DNA of 64,000 bases from JAJZQZ01 sp963790415. GTDB taxonomy: Bacteria > Actinomycetota > Thermoleophilia > RBG-16-64-13. A program made the translations under genes and the position numbers. Within the stretch, counting starts at the first letter, position 1, and each line of letters opens with the position of its first letter. Below are positions 8,536 to 16,635 of this stretch, piece by piece. The stretch covers positions 62,001 to 126,000 of the forward strand of contig CAWBOK010000001.1 of the NCBI GenBank assembly GCA_963790415.1. Reading direction: 5' to 3'. The notes below the pieces were generated by a model. The model did not search any database. It had not been told where the DNA came from and was given only the letters and a program-made list of their open reading frames with translations.

Positions 8536-9318
8536 CTACTGTGCGTTGTCGGCATAGCGCAGCTGCGCGATCGTGGCCGCGATGCCCGCGAGGAACACGA
8601 GCGCGACCACGACGAGGCTATGCTGCGCGACTGTTGCGACACGCTGTCCGACGGCTCCGATGTAGAGCGGCACGATCGACCAGGGGAACCAGGTCGCCCA
8701 GCCGGTCTTGCTGAACACCTGACCGAGCGCGAGCATGGCCAGCGCAAAACCGAGGGGCGGCATGTAACCACGCCCGAGCGTGGCGATCCACGCAACCAGG
8801 GGCGCGAGCAGGTAGGCAACGGCAGCTGCGAGCAGCGCATCGCGCACCGTCTCAACAGCCAACGCTGCCGAGAAACCGGGAAGACCCAGCGCCAGTCCGA
8901 TCGCGAATGCCTCGACGAGAACTGCGACCACGAGCACCACCCACCACACAGCCACCACCACGAACTTCGCGAGCGCGAACCAGTGACGGCCCACCGGCAG
9001 CGCGAGCAGGTTCTTCGCGGTGCCTTCTGCGTATTCTCGGCCGAAGACGTACGCGACGATGAAAGCGAGCAGCAGCATCCCACCCATGCCGACCACCAGT
9101 GTGAGCATCGAGGAGTACGCGGGCCACGTGGCTTCGAGTCCGGCGAGGTTCGCCTTCGTGCCCACCAGGCCGAGCTGCGACGCGCGGCCCGGCTCTCGCA
9201 CTATCCACAACATCAGTGCGATCCCAAGCAGGCCCAGTGAGAGCGCAACGAATGAGAGCCAGGTCACCTTGCTGCGCCGCAGCTTTAGGAACTCGGTCGC
9301 AAGCACCTGAGCGAACAT
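8536..9318 (-). CDS. ABC-2 type transporter permease
   Basis: About 260 residues with six hydrophobic helices, beginning MFAQVLATEFLKLRRSKVTW, the E-F-x-K-L-R-R opening typical of bacitracin/lantibiotic-type ABC-2 permeases. YVFGREYAEGTAKNLLALP is the cytoplasmic coupling loop. Its ATG shares a base with the stop of the ATPase gene upstream (TGATG), so translation is coupled. With that ATPase it forms a two-gene exporter, most like systems for antimicrobial peptide resistance; the cargo is not known. Confidence 0.88.
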   Translation of the reverse strand: MFAQVLATEFLKLRRSKVTWLSFVALSLGLLGIALMLWIVREPGRASQLGLVGTKANLAGLEATWPAYSSMLTLVVGMGGMLLLAFIVAYVFGREYAEGTAKNLLALPVGRHWFALAKFVVVAVWWVVLVVAVLVEAFAIGLALGLPGFSAALAVETVRDALLAAAVAYLLAPLVAWIATLGRGYMPPLGFALAMLALGQVFSKTGWATWFPWSIVPLYIGAVGQRVATVAQHSLVVVALVFLAGIAATIAQLRYADNAQ

Positions 9319-10229
9319 CACTCGACACCTTCCGTGAGTCGCAAGAAATGCGCCTCGAGATCCTCGTGGAGCGCGACGAGTTCGGTGACGTCGAGTCCGG
9401 CGCCGACAAGCACCCGGGCGATCTCTGCTACACGCGCATCGGCGCCGAAGACCCGCAGTTTGCCGTCGACCTGCTCGACATGCGCGAAGCCGACGTCGGC
9501 GAGAAGCGCCGCCGCGCGCTCAGTATCCGACGCGCCGACCTGCACGTACAAGCGCTCCTTGGCCAACAGTTGGTGGCGGTCGATCTCCTCCAGCAGACGG
9601 CCCTCGTGCACGACGCCGATCCGGTCGGCGAGGTGGGCGACCTCGGCGAGGATGTGGCTCGACATGAAGACGGTGACACCGCTCTCGCTCACGAGCGATC
9701 GCAACAGATCGCGGACCTCGACGATGCCGGCAGGGTCGAGGGCGTTGGCTGGCTCGTCCAGGACAAGCAGCTCGGGGCGGTGCAGCAACGCGCGGGCGAG
9801 AGAGAGCCGCTGCTTGTTGCCCAGCGAGAGCACCCCGGCGCGCCGATCCGCGAGCCCACCGAGCCGCATGAGCTCGATAGCGTCCGCGACCGCCGCGCGC
9901 GGCGCCCGGGTGAGCCGGCGCTGGATGTCGAGGTTCTCTCGCACGGTGAGGTTCGGGTAGGCGCTCGCCGCCTCGACGAGGAAACCGACGTGCGCGAACA
10001 CGTCGCTCGTGCCCGGCTGCACGCGCGTGCCCAGCACCTCTACGTCACCGCCGGTCGGGCGGATCAGACCGAGCAGCATGCGGATGGTGGTCGTCTTGCC
10101 GGCCCCATTCCTGCCCAGGAACCCGTAGATCTCACCGCGGTGCACGTCGAGTTCGAGCCCGTCGACTGCGAGCACGTCGCGGTAGCGCTTCGTGAGCGCG
10201 CGCGTGGCGATGGCGGTATCGGCGCTCAT
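9318..10229 (-). CDS. ABC transporter ATPase (bacitracin/lantibiotic-export type)
   Basis: A 303-residue ATPase. It has Walker A GRNGAGKTTTIRMLL (FLGRNGAGKTT instead of the usual GPNG), Q-loop near VGFLVEAASAYP, signature VLSLGNKQRLSLARALL (LSLGN rather than LSGGQ), Walker B LLVLDEPANALDP, and switch MSSHIL. The LSLGNKQR signature is characteristic of the BcrA/NatA-like branch. A C-terminal domain of about 90 residues follows. The stop overlaps the start of the permease. A perfect 7-bp hairpin lies directly upstream of the ATG and overlaps the end of the preceding methyltransferase gene. Confidence 0.92.
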   Translation of the reverse strand: MSADTAIATRALTKRYRDVLAVDGLELDVHRGEIYGFLGRNGAGKTTTIRMLLGLIRPTGGDVEVLGTRVQPGTSDVFAHVGFLVEAASAYPNLTVRENLDIQRRLTRAPRAAVADAIELMRLGGLADRRAGVLSLGNKQRLSLARALLHRPELLVLDEPANALDPAGIVEVRDLLRSLVSESGVTVFMSSHILAEVAHLADRIGVVHEGRLLEEIDRHQLLAKERLYVQVGASDTERAAALLADVGFAHVEQVDGKLRVFGADARVAEIARVLVGAGLDVTELVALHEDLEAHFLRLTEGVE

Positions 10230-10230
10230 G

Positions 10231-10254
10231 GGCAGGGTCCTTGGGCTCCCTGCC
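10231..10254 (-). terminator. Hairpin between methyltransferase stop and ATPase start
   Basis: A perfect 7-bp inverted repeat (GGCAGGG ... CCCTGCC) with a 10-base loop spans the methyltransferase stop codon and ends two bases before the ATPase start. There is no T-run. It could partly terminate upstream transcripts or mask the ATPase ribosome-binding region. Confidence 0.4.
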
Positions 10255-10919
10255 TACGCGCGCGGATTGGGGATCGCCACGATGACCTCCGAGGCTACTC
10301 CCCAGGTCTCGACGACTGCCCGGTACTCAATCACCCACCTCAGCTTGAGCAGGGACCCTAGATCCACGGGACGGCAGCCGCCGGTGAGCCGGGGAGCGAG
10401 CTCCCAGAGGGCGCCCCAGGTAGTGCCGACGAGGTGGGAGGCGCGCGAATGCCCCCTTGTCAGGCTGACCAAGCCCATTCGCCCGCCGGGCCGAAGGAGG
10501 CGGGCAGTCTCATGGAGCACCGCTCGAGCGTACTCCTCGGGCAGAAGATCGAAGACGTGGACGGCAAGCACGTGGCTGTAGGCCCCGTCGGCACCGGACA
10601 AGGGTAGCGAGCCGTCGGTAGGCTCCACACGCGCCCGACCCGCCCACCAATGCAGTCGCTCCCGGGACAAACGGACCATGTGCGGGCTGACGTCGACCCC
10701 CAGGTAGGTCGCATCCGCGGGTAGCTGCTCGGCGAGCAACCGGGCCGCGAGAGCCCCGGTCCCGCAGCCGAGCTCGAACACCCCCGTCGCCGCGTCCAGG
10801 TGCAGATGGACGATCAGGTCGTAGACCGCAGGGCCCTCGTAGAAGGCCTGCCAATCTTGGAACCGGCCGATACGATCGTACGCGCGGGCGGCCTGCATCG
10901 GCGTGAGCGCTTTTCCCAC
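10254..10919 (-). CDS. Class I SAM-dependent methyltransferase
   Basis: About 221 residues with motif I FELGCGTGALAARLL, motif II acidic residue in YLGVDVSPHMV, a GSLPLSGADGAYSHVLAVHV acidic-loop region, and LLRPGGRMGLVSLTRG as motif III. The N-terminal AYDRIGRFQDWQAFYEGPA helix resembles the substrate-cap helix of ubiquinone/menaquinone-type methyltransferases. Start choice is uncertain: GTG 10919 follows a GGGAGAGG run very closely, while ATG 10901 is the alternative. The substrate cannot be deduced. The gene lies between the Rieske and ABC exporter genes on the same strand. Confidence 0.83.
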   Translation of the reverse strand: MGKALTPMQAARAYDRIGRFQDWQAFYEGPAVYDLIVHLHLDAATGVFELGCGTGALAARLLAEQLPADATYLGVDVSPHMVRLSRERLHWWAGRARVEPTDGSLPLSGADGAYSHVLAVHVFDLLPEEYARAVLHETARLLRPGGRMGLVSLTRGHSRASHLVGTTWGALWELAPRLTGGCRPVDLGSLLKLRWVIEYRAVVETWGVASEVIVAIPNPRA

Positions 10920-11005
10920 AACCTCTCCCCTCTCCAGTAATCTCCGAGTGCGGGTTCTCTTTGGGGTTAGCACTGCCCCGGTTGAAGGCGGCGTCCGCAT
11001 GCGGC

Positions 11006-11362
11006 TCAGGATCCAAGGTCGACGAGGATGCTGTCTCCCTCCTGCTTGACCTCATGAGTCTCGATCCGTCGGGGCGCCTTCAGGAGTTTGCCGGTGGCCA
11101 GCAGGATCCCCGTCCAGTCAGTCCAGCGAACAACGTGACCATCGGTGAGGTCGAACTGGCTGTGGTGCCGCGGGCAGGAAACGATGGTTCCTTCAAGCGT
11201 GCCCTGAGAGAGGTTCCCGCCCATGTGGGGGCAACGATTATCGGCCGAGTAGTATGTGTCTCCCACCCTGGCCACGAGGATCTCCCGGCCGCCCGCGCTC
11301 ACCTGCTTCATGGATCCATCGACGAGCTCGCCGGCTTTCGCAACCTCCACAAATGTACTCAC
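11006..11362 (-). CDS. Rieske [2Fe-2S] ferredoxin-like protein
   Basis: A 118-residue small Rieske protein. The cluster ligands are all visible: C44-P-H46 in NRCPHMGGNLSQG and C63-P-R-H66 in VSCPRHHSQFDL. The N-terminus (MSTFVEVAKAGELVDGSMKQ) and length match the soluble Rieske ferredoxins that donate electrons to dioxygenases or act as assimilatory nitrite-reductase small subunits. AGGAGG lies seven bases upstream of the GTG at 11362. No partner oxygenase is adjacent; a methyltransferase follows. It is cytoplasmic because no signal is present. Confidence 0.9.
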   Translation of the reverse strand: MSTFVEVAKAGELVDGSMKQVSAGGREILVARVGDTYYSADNRCPHMGGNLSQGTLEGTIVSCPRHHSQFDLTDGHVVRWTDWTGILLATGKLLKAPRRIETHEVKQEGDSILVDLGS

Positions 11363-11389
11363 GATCTGCCTCCTCTTCTTGGCCCTTGG

Positions 11390-11800
11390 CTACCCCGTTA
11401 CCGAACCCTCGGACTCAATCACGTCAAGCCATCTGCAGAAGTCCCGTGTAGACATGGCGACGAGTCGGCCGATGAGTTCATAGTCGTTTGCGAGGCTGAG
11501 CATATTCTGGAGCGCAAGGTACGCGACGAGGCCGTAGTTGAAGGCGCCCAGCGCCGGTGAGACGAGGCCGTCGCGCTTGGTGGAAAAACAGCTACCCCGG
11601 GCCGTCTGCGGCTGCGGCAGATCATCCGGGACGTACTTCCCCGCCCACACAAGCAATCCGTGCAGTTGCTCGAGGGAGTGGCGCATCTTCTCGGCGACGT
11701 AGTCGAGGGGCGGGCCTGAGCGGACCTCTGTCTTCTGATAGGCCGGGCCATTTGAATCGCCGAGGATCTCTCCCCACTCGAAATCGTCGTCCGAGGGCAT
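11390..11800 (-). CDS. Hypothetical protein, 136 residues
   Basis: I do not recognise this family. The protein starts with an acidic segment (MPSDDDFEWGEILG) and has a central helix-rich part (YVAEKMRHSLEQLHGLLVWA) and a hydrophobic helix (GAFNYGLVAYLALQNMLSLA) too short and polar to be a clear membrane span. It ends with RDFCRWLDVIE. AAAGG precedes the ATG at 11800; an in-frame ATG at 11830 lacks a site. It sits 27 bases upstream of the Rieske gene on the same strand, so co-transcription is likely. Codon use looks like the neighbours. Confidence 0.6.
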   Translation of the reverse strand: MPSDDDFEWGEILGDSNGPAYQKTEVRSGPPLDYVAEKMRHSLEQLHGLLVWAGKYVPDDLPQPQTARGSCFSTKRDGLVSPALGAFNYGLVAYLALQNMLSLANDYELIGRLVAMSTRDFCRWLDVIESEGSVTG

Positions 11801-11959
11801 AATGACCGGCCTTTCAACTCGCCGCGGCACTCTTTACCGTCTAGGCTATCATTGGGTGACTTTCCCGTGCTGCAGTGCAGAGAGACATAGCTGCGGCGCG
11901 ATGCTCGCGTGCCGGCTGGAGGATCTCAGCCACTTCTTGGACCAGCTTCTCGCCGGCGG

Positions 11960-12337
11960 CTACGATGATGAAATCTGGGCGCCGCAGGTCCGGCAATACG
12001 AGTTCCCTACCCGGTTACCCGCATCTCCACATCGCGCACATACGAGACCGTCGTGTCCACCGGCCCCGGGGAGCGACTCCTCACCCTTCTGGATGCTGCG
12101 CCAATCAGCTCCTATGGCTGCACCAATGAGGCCCGCCTGCAGGAGCATCGCCCCGAGTCCCGCAAGGACCGACCCGACCAGCGGGAGACCAAAACTCAAG
12201 GGGACAGAATCTTGCCCCCCGATCCCGCCTATGAAGAGAATGCCGCCGATGAGCAGAAGAGCTGCGCCAAGCACTAGGAACTGTCGCCACACCTCGGGCC
12301 TCCTCAGAGTCCACGCCTTGTCGGTCGCTTCCAGCAT
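11960..12337 (-). CDS. Small membrane protein with C-terminal zinc ribbon
   Basis: A 125-residue protein with two hydrophobic helices (around residues 19-41 and 50-75, VLGAALLLIGGILFIGGIGG and LPLVGSVLAGLGAMLLQAGL). A C-terminal zinc-ribbon follows, with cysteines in VCARCGD and SYCRTCGAQI (two CxxC pairs). Such zinc-ribbon membrane proteins are common in actinobacteria and have no known function. The gene is separate from its neighbours, with 159 bases before the hypothetical gene downstream. A soluble zinc-ribbon protein of the same ribbon type lies at 51812-52213. Confidence 0.7.
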   Translation of the reverse strand: MLEATDKAWTLRRPEVWRQFLVLGAALLLIGGILFIGGIGGQDSVPLSFGLPLVGSVLAGLGAMLLQAGLIGAAIGADWRSIQKGEESLPGAGGHDGLVCARCGDAGNRVGNSYCRTCGAQISSS

Positions 12338-12366
12338 ACAGGGGCGATCGCCCCCGCTCGCTCCCC

Positions 12367-13227
12367 TCAGCCGCCACCCAGCCTCGCCACGAACGCACGC
12401 GCCTGCCGCGCCGCCGCGTAGTCATCCGGGCGTGGCAGGATCTCCGCCGACACCCAGCCCGCGTACCCGACCGCCTGAAGTGCGGCCGCTATCTCGCCGT
12501 AGTCCACGTGGCCGAACCCGGGCGCCCAGCGGTTGCTGTCGACGATGTGGAAATACTGCAGCAGATCTCCTGCTGAGCGGATGGCCGCGGCGACGGACGC
12601 CTCCTCGATGTTCATATGGAAGACGTCCAACAACAGGCCCACATTCCCGCGATTCACACGGGCGATCAGCTCCAGCGTCTCGGCCGCCGTGTTGCAGAAG
12701 ACCGTCTCGTAGCGGTTGATGGGCTCAACCACCAAGCCGATCCCCGCCGCCGCAGCACGGTCGGCGCACTCGCCCAGGCACTCGGCGATCCACTTCCGCT
12801 CGCGCGAGCCGTCGCCGCTCGACGGACGTGCCCCTCGCACCAAGCCTATGATCACCAGGGCGCCGAATCCGGCCGCCAGGTCGATAAGTTCGCCGACTCG
12901 GAACGAAGCCGCACCTCGGATCGCGACATCGGGATCGGAGAAGCTGAGGCCATCCTCCAGGAAGATCCGGCCGCTGCCGAGCGCCGAGAGGGCCAGCCCA
13001 TGCTGCTCCAGGGCCTCACGAAGCCGGCCCTGATCGAGTTCCAGAGCCGAACGCAGGCTGATCTCTATGCCCTGGTATCCCAGTTCGGCGGCTACCTGGA
13101 TGGCCTCCGGCACTCGGCCGGCGAAGAGCATGGGGCCGAACACCGTCGGAGCCGCCGAGGTGGCAAAGCTCATCCGCAGATTCGCGGTGCTGCTCACACC
13201 GTCAGCGCGGACGGAATCGCCGCTCAT
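12367..13227 (-). CDS. Sugar-phosphate/hydroxypyruvate isomerase-epimerase (xylose isomerase-like TIM barrel)
   Basis: A 286-residue AP-endonuclease-2/xylose-isomerase-like barrel. Strand-end motifs are visible: AAELGYQGIEISL, GALVIIGLVRG, IGLVVEPINRYET with the metal-binding Glu, NVGLLLDVFHMNIEE with metal Asp and His, YFHIVDSNRWAPGFGHVDY and VSAEILP. EPINRYE plus DVFHMNIEE is the signature of hydroxypyruvate isomerase and ketose 3-epimerase relatives. AAGGAGG precedes the ATG. It lies 86 bases downstream of pfkA on the same strand, so a role in sugar metabolism is likely, but which substrate is uncertain. Confidence 0.85.
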   Translation of the reverse strand: MSGDSVRADGVSSTANLRMSFATSAAPTVFGPMLFAGRVPEAIQVAAELGYQGIEISLRSALELDQGRLREALEQHGLALSALGSGRIFLEDGLSFSDPDVAIRGAASFRVGELIDLAAGFGALVIIGLVRGARPSSGDGSRERKWIAECLGECADRAAAAGIGLVVEPINRYETVFCNTAAETLELIARVNRGNVGLLLDVFHMNIEEASVAAAIRSAGDLLQYFHIVDSNRWAPGFGHVDYGEIAAALQAVGYAGWVSAEILPRPDDYAAARQARAFVARLGGG

Positions 13228-13312
13228 GACCCAGCCTCCTTGGCGGAGTTCTCTCTGCCCTCATAGCCGCGTCCGCCCGGCGGGCGGACGCGGCGTCACC
13301 TCCAGCCGAGGA

Positions 13313-14359
13313 CTACCCGAAGAACGTCTGCGCAACCTCGTACAACGAGGGCGGCACGGTCTTGACAGCCGCCAAGGCCTCGGCCAGTGGGCACGACTCG
13401 ATGGAGTCGCCGCGAAGAGCGGCCATCCTACCCCACTCGCCCGCCTGCACCATCTCCGCTGCCTTCACGCCATAGCGTGTCGCCAGCACGCGGTCCCTCG
13501 ATGTGGGGGTGCCGCCGCGCTGCACGTAACCCAAGATGGTGACCCGCGCCTCGATGTTGGCAAGACGTTCGATCTCCTTCGCCAGCACCGAGCCCACACC
13601 ACCCAGGCGCACGTGTCCGAATGCATCCGTGTCGTCCGACAGCAGTACGGTCTCTTCCCGACCAGCCCGCCAGCTCAGTGTGGCCCCTTCACTGACCACG
13701 ACGATGGAGAAGCGTTTGCCGCGGGAGGCCCGCTGCTGCAGCAGCTCGCAGACTTCCTCCATCGGCATGGGGAACTCAGGGATAAGGACGATGTCGGCAC
13801 CCCCGGCGATGCCCGCCATGACGGCGATCCATCCGGTGTGGCGGCCCATGACTTCCACCACCATCACGCGGTTGTGAGCTTCAGCCGTGGTGTGCAGTCG
13901 GTCTATCGCCTCGGTCGCTATCTGGACGGCCGTATCGAAGCCGAAGGTGTAGTCGGTGCCGGAGAGGTCGTTGTCTATGGTCTTGGGGATGCCGATCACA
14001 TTGAGTCCGAACTCCTGGTGCATGCGAAGAGCGACGCCCAGTGTGTCCTCGCCGCCGATGGCCACCACCGCGTCGATGCCGTGCGTGCGGACGGTCTCCA
14101 TGATCCGCCCGGCGCCATCCGGCACGTTGAACGGATTGGTGCGGGTGGTCCCCAGGATCGTGCCTCCGAGGGGGAGGATCCCCCGCACCCGGGCGAGCGA
14201 CAACGGAGCGAGGTCGTCTTCCACCAGGCCGCGCCATCCATCCCTGACCCCACTGACCAGGCACTCGTGCCCGGAGATGGAACGTCGCGTCACCGCCCGG
14301 ATGACGGCGTTCAATCCGGGGCAGTCTCCACCCCCCGTGAGTATAGCTACGTGCGTCAT
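13313..14359 (-). CDS. pfkA: 6-phosphofructokinase (ATP- or PPi-dependent)
   Basis: A 348-residue PFK that phosphorylates fructose 6-phosphate. The nucleotide/PPi loop GGGDCPGLNAVIRA is at residues 9-22, GGEDTLG at 102-108, PKTIDND at 125-131 with the catalytic Asp, and MGRHTGWIA and GYVQRGGTPTSRDR follow. In E. coli ATP-PFK the equivalent sites read GGDGS and PGTIDND. The Asp at 106 and Lys at 126 seen here occur in group III enzymes, which include both PPi-dependent (Amycolatopsis) and ATP-dependent (Streptomyces) members. The phosphoryl donor is therefore open. The ATG overlaps the stop of the upstream SLH protein gene (ATGA). Confidence 0.93.
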   Translation of the reverse strand: MTHVAILTGGGDCPGLNAVIRAVTRRSISGHECLVSGVRDGWRGLVEDDLAPLSLARVRGILPLGGTILGTTRTNPFNVPDGAGRIMETVRTHGIDAVVAIGGEDTLGVALRMHQEFGLNVIGIPKTIDNDLSGTDYTFGFDTAVQIATEAIDRLHTTAEAHNRVMVVEVMGRHTGWIAVMAGIAGGADIVLIPEFPMPMEEVCELLQQRASRGKRFSIVVVSEGATLSWRAGREETVLLSDDTDAFGHVRLGGVGSVLAKEIERLANIEARVTILGYVQRGGTPTSRDRVLATRYGVKAAEMVQAGEWGRMAALRGDSIESCPLAEALAAVKTVPPSLYEVAQTFFG

Positions 14360-15954
14360 TCGGCCGACCCCAGCGCGAGCAGCAGTCCCCAGGTCATCTT
14401 GGCGGCCTGGCCGCGGGTGGCGTGCCCGTAGGGAACGAACGTCGTGGCGGTCTTCCCACTGATGATGCCGTGCTCGTAGCACAGCGCCACCGCCTGACGC
14501 GCTTCCTCATTGAGACCCTCCAGGTCGGTGAACACCGTCAACGATTCCGCGCTGGGCGGGGTCAGTTTGCCCTCGGACGCCCGGGCGATCATCAGCGCCA
14601 GCTGCACCCGGGTGATGTCCACGTACGGGTCGAACTTCCCATTCGCCACTCCTTTGACGATGCCGGCCGTGGAGGCCTCTTCCACATAGTCGAAGGGATA
14701 TCGCGCCGAGTCGGTTTGAGCCGGGGGTTGCGGCACGTCCGTGAAGCTGGGATGCCCCCACTTGGCCCACGCGGCGTCGTGGATGCCCATCGCGTTCGTG
14801 ATCACCTTGGCGAACTGGGCCCGCTTGATGGTACGGTCGGACCCGAATTGCGTGTCGTTTACTCCGTCAACGATGCGCCGGGCGGCCAGGCCCGCGATCT
14901 CCGTGTAGAAGTGATACGAGGGCAGCACGTCACTGAACGAACGGGCCGGCATCTGAGTAAGGGCGCCGTGGAGCAACCGAGGCGCGAGTGCGTGCCCGCC
15001 CGCCCCGGCCACTACGATCTCGCTGACCCAGTATGGCGCACCTCCGGGCACCAGGGTCTCGACGAAGAGTCGCGAGGGACCGGTGGACGCCCACATCCAC
15101 CCCATCCCCATGCCCACTTCTCCCGACGAACCTGTCACCCAGGTCTCGGTGAGCGTGCCTGCCGGGTCGGTCAACAGTGCACTTGTTGAGTTCGTGGCGA
15201 AGTCGATCTTCGTCACCGATATCCACGCTCCGTCGGGCGACCAGCGGGGACGGTAGACATCGATCTCGCCGGGTGCCGCCAACTTCACGGTCGAGACCGC
15301 GCGGGAGGTGCTGTCAACCGTATCGTAGACGTACAGCGCCACACGGGTGGGGTCGCTTCCCGCCTCTTCATAGTTCATGTACGCGATGTACCGACCGTCA
15401 GGTGACCAGTCTCCATCCTCGGCGTTGGGGATCGAGGCCACCACGCGTTTTCCGGCGGCTTCGTATATCTCCAGGCGCATGCTCAGCATCTCGGTGACGG
15501 GGTCGATGACCTGGGTGCCATACAACAACCGGCTGCCGTCGGGCGAGACGCGCGGCCCTCCCTGCACGTCGGTCATGGAAGCCCGGATTTGATGGATCGT
15601 GTTGGTGCCCGGCACGGTCAACTGCTCGAGGTACTGTACCCAGACGTCACCTGTGGCCGTGTCCTCGACGAACCAGGCCGCTGCTCGACCATCGAGCGAA
15701 CGGTGAGGCTGCCGAAACACCTGCCCCGCGGTCGCGCGGCGGAACAGCGTGCCGTGAGAGGCAGGGCCCCCATCCCATAGATATACGTCCGCGCCGGAAA
15801 TATAGAGCAACCCCGCCGTGGGAGCCGCTCCCGCGGCGGCCGGCCGCACGACCAGCGCCCCGAGGGTCAGCAGTGTCGCCACAACGATCGCACCGACCGC
15901 CACACCTGCGCTTCTTGCCACGACTCGCGCCGTGGCTCCCCCACTCCTGCCCAT
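14356..15954 (-). CDS. Exported beta-propeller (PD40/TolB-like) protein with three C-terminal SLH domains
   Basis: A 532-residue exported protein. Residues 1-45 form a long signal or anchor (twin Arg, then GVAVGAIVVATLLTLGALVV and an Ala-rich cleavage region). The middle has PD40 repeats recognised by VSPDGSRLLYG, WSPDGRYIAYM and WSPDGAWISVT. The last 170 residues hold three S-layer homology repeats (FSDVLPSYHFYTEIAGLAAR, FTDVPQPPA with YVEEASTAGIVKGVANGKFD, FTDLEGLNEEARQAVALCYE). SLH repeats bind secondary cell-wall polymers, placing the propeller at the surface. GGAGGTCGAT precedes the ATG. It is translationally coupled to pfkA, a surprising pairing. Confidence 0.87.
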   Translation of the reverse strand: MGRSGGATARVVARSAGVAVGAIVVATLLTLGALVVRPAAAGAAPTAGLLYISGADVYLWDGGPASHGTLFRRATAGQVFRQPHRSLDGRAAAWFVEDTATGDVWVQYLEQLTVPGTNTIHQIRASMTDVQGGPRVSPDGSRLLYGTQVIDPVTEMLSMRLEIYEAAGKRVVASIPNAEDGDWSPDGRYIAYMNYEEAGSDPTRVALYVYDTVDSTSRAVSTVKLAAPGEIDVYRPRWSPDGAWISVTKIDFATNSTSALLTDPAGTLTETWVTGSSGEVGMGMGWMWASTGPSRLFVETLVPGGAPYWVSEIVVAGAGGHALAPRLLHGALTQMPARSFSDVLPSYHFYTEIAGLAARRIVDGVNDTQFGSDRTIKRAQFAKVITNAMGIHDAAWAKWGHPSFTDVPQPPAQTDSARYPFDYVEEASTAGIVKGVANGKFDPYVDITRVQLALMIARASEGKLTPPSAESLTVFTDLEGLNEEARQAVALCYEHGIISGKTATTFVPYGHATRGQAAKMTWGLLLALGSAE

Positions 15955-16048
15955 ATCGACCTCCGCTCAGTCCAGAACCTTGCTGCGCACTGACCCGGGA
16001 TATACTTCGTCCACCGGCGGACCTATCCTTGCAAGGAGAGACTACTTC

Positions 16049-16630
16049 ATGCCCCTGGCCTTTGCCACGCTCAACCGAGGCGTCGTTCCCTTCGGGTTCT
16101 TCAACATCCGGACCGATATGGTGCTGCTCGCCCACTACTTCGCCTTCGCGGACGACGTGTGCGGATGGATCGAGACCCTCGCGGCGACCAGCGACGACGT
16201 CGATGTCCGTTGGCCCTGTTGGATGATTGCCGACCGCGTCCAGATGGGCGATCTACACGGGGCCATGGCCGGAGACGACCTGTCCGGCTTCATCGGGACC
16301 GTCTACGCGCGCTTCCCGTTCCCGGCCTTGCGCGAGGACTTCCGTCAGGATCCAGACGGCTACCGCACCCGGCCGGAGATCGAACCCCTCATCGATTGCT
16401 TCGCGCAACGGCAGGAGGTCCCCATCCGCTCCGCGGCGGCCGCGGGCACCGTCGAGATCGGCGACTACCTGTTCGACGAGCCGGGGTTCGCCGAGTTGGT
16501 GCGATACCTCTGGCGGGGAGGTTTCCCTCGCTGGAAGGACGACCGACCGCCCGGCTACGTGGACCGCATGATGGAGGCGGTCCGTTCGTCGCCTTCGTGG
16601 CTCTTCCTCGGCGAGCATTGGCCGGAATAG
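16049..16630 (+). CDS. Hypothetical protein, 193 residues, coupled to SMUG1
   Basis: AAGGAGAG eight bases before ATG 16049 makes a good start. The protein is hydrophobic at its N-terminus (MPLAFATLNRGVVPFGFFNI, MVLLAHYFAFADDVCGW), with no cleavable signal. It has conserved-looking acidic and aromatic stretches (FIGTVYARFPFPALREDF, YLFDEPGFAELVRYLWRGGF) and ends WLFLGEHWPE. I do not recognise the family. It is transcribed divergently from the SLH gene and ends five bases before the SMUG1 start, so the two form an operon. A role linked to DNA repair is only a guess from context. Confidence 0.65.
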   Translation: MPLAFATLNRGVVPFGFFNIRTDMVLLAHYFAFADDVCGWIETLAATSDDVDVRWPCWMIADRVQMGDLHGAMAGDDLSGFIGTVYARFPFPALREDFRQDPDGYRTRPEIEPLIDCFAQRQEVPIRSAAAAGTVEIGDYLFDEPGFAELVRYLWRGGFPRWKDDRPPGYVDRMMEAVRSSPSWLFLGEHWPE

Positions 16631-16635
16631 CCCGC

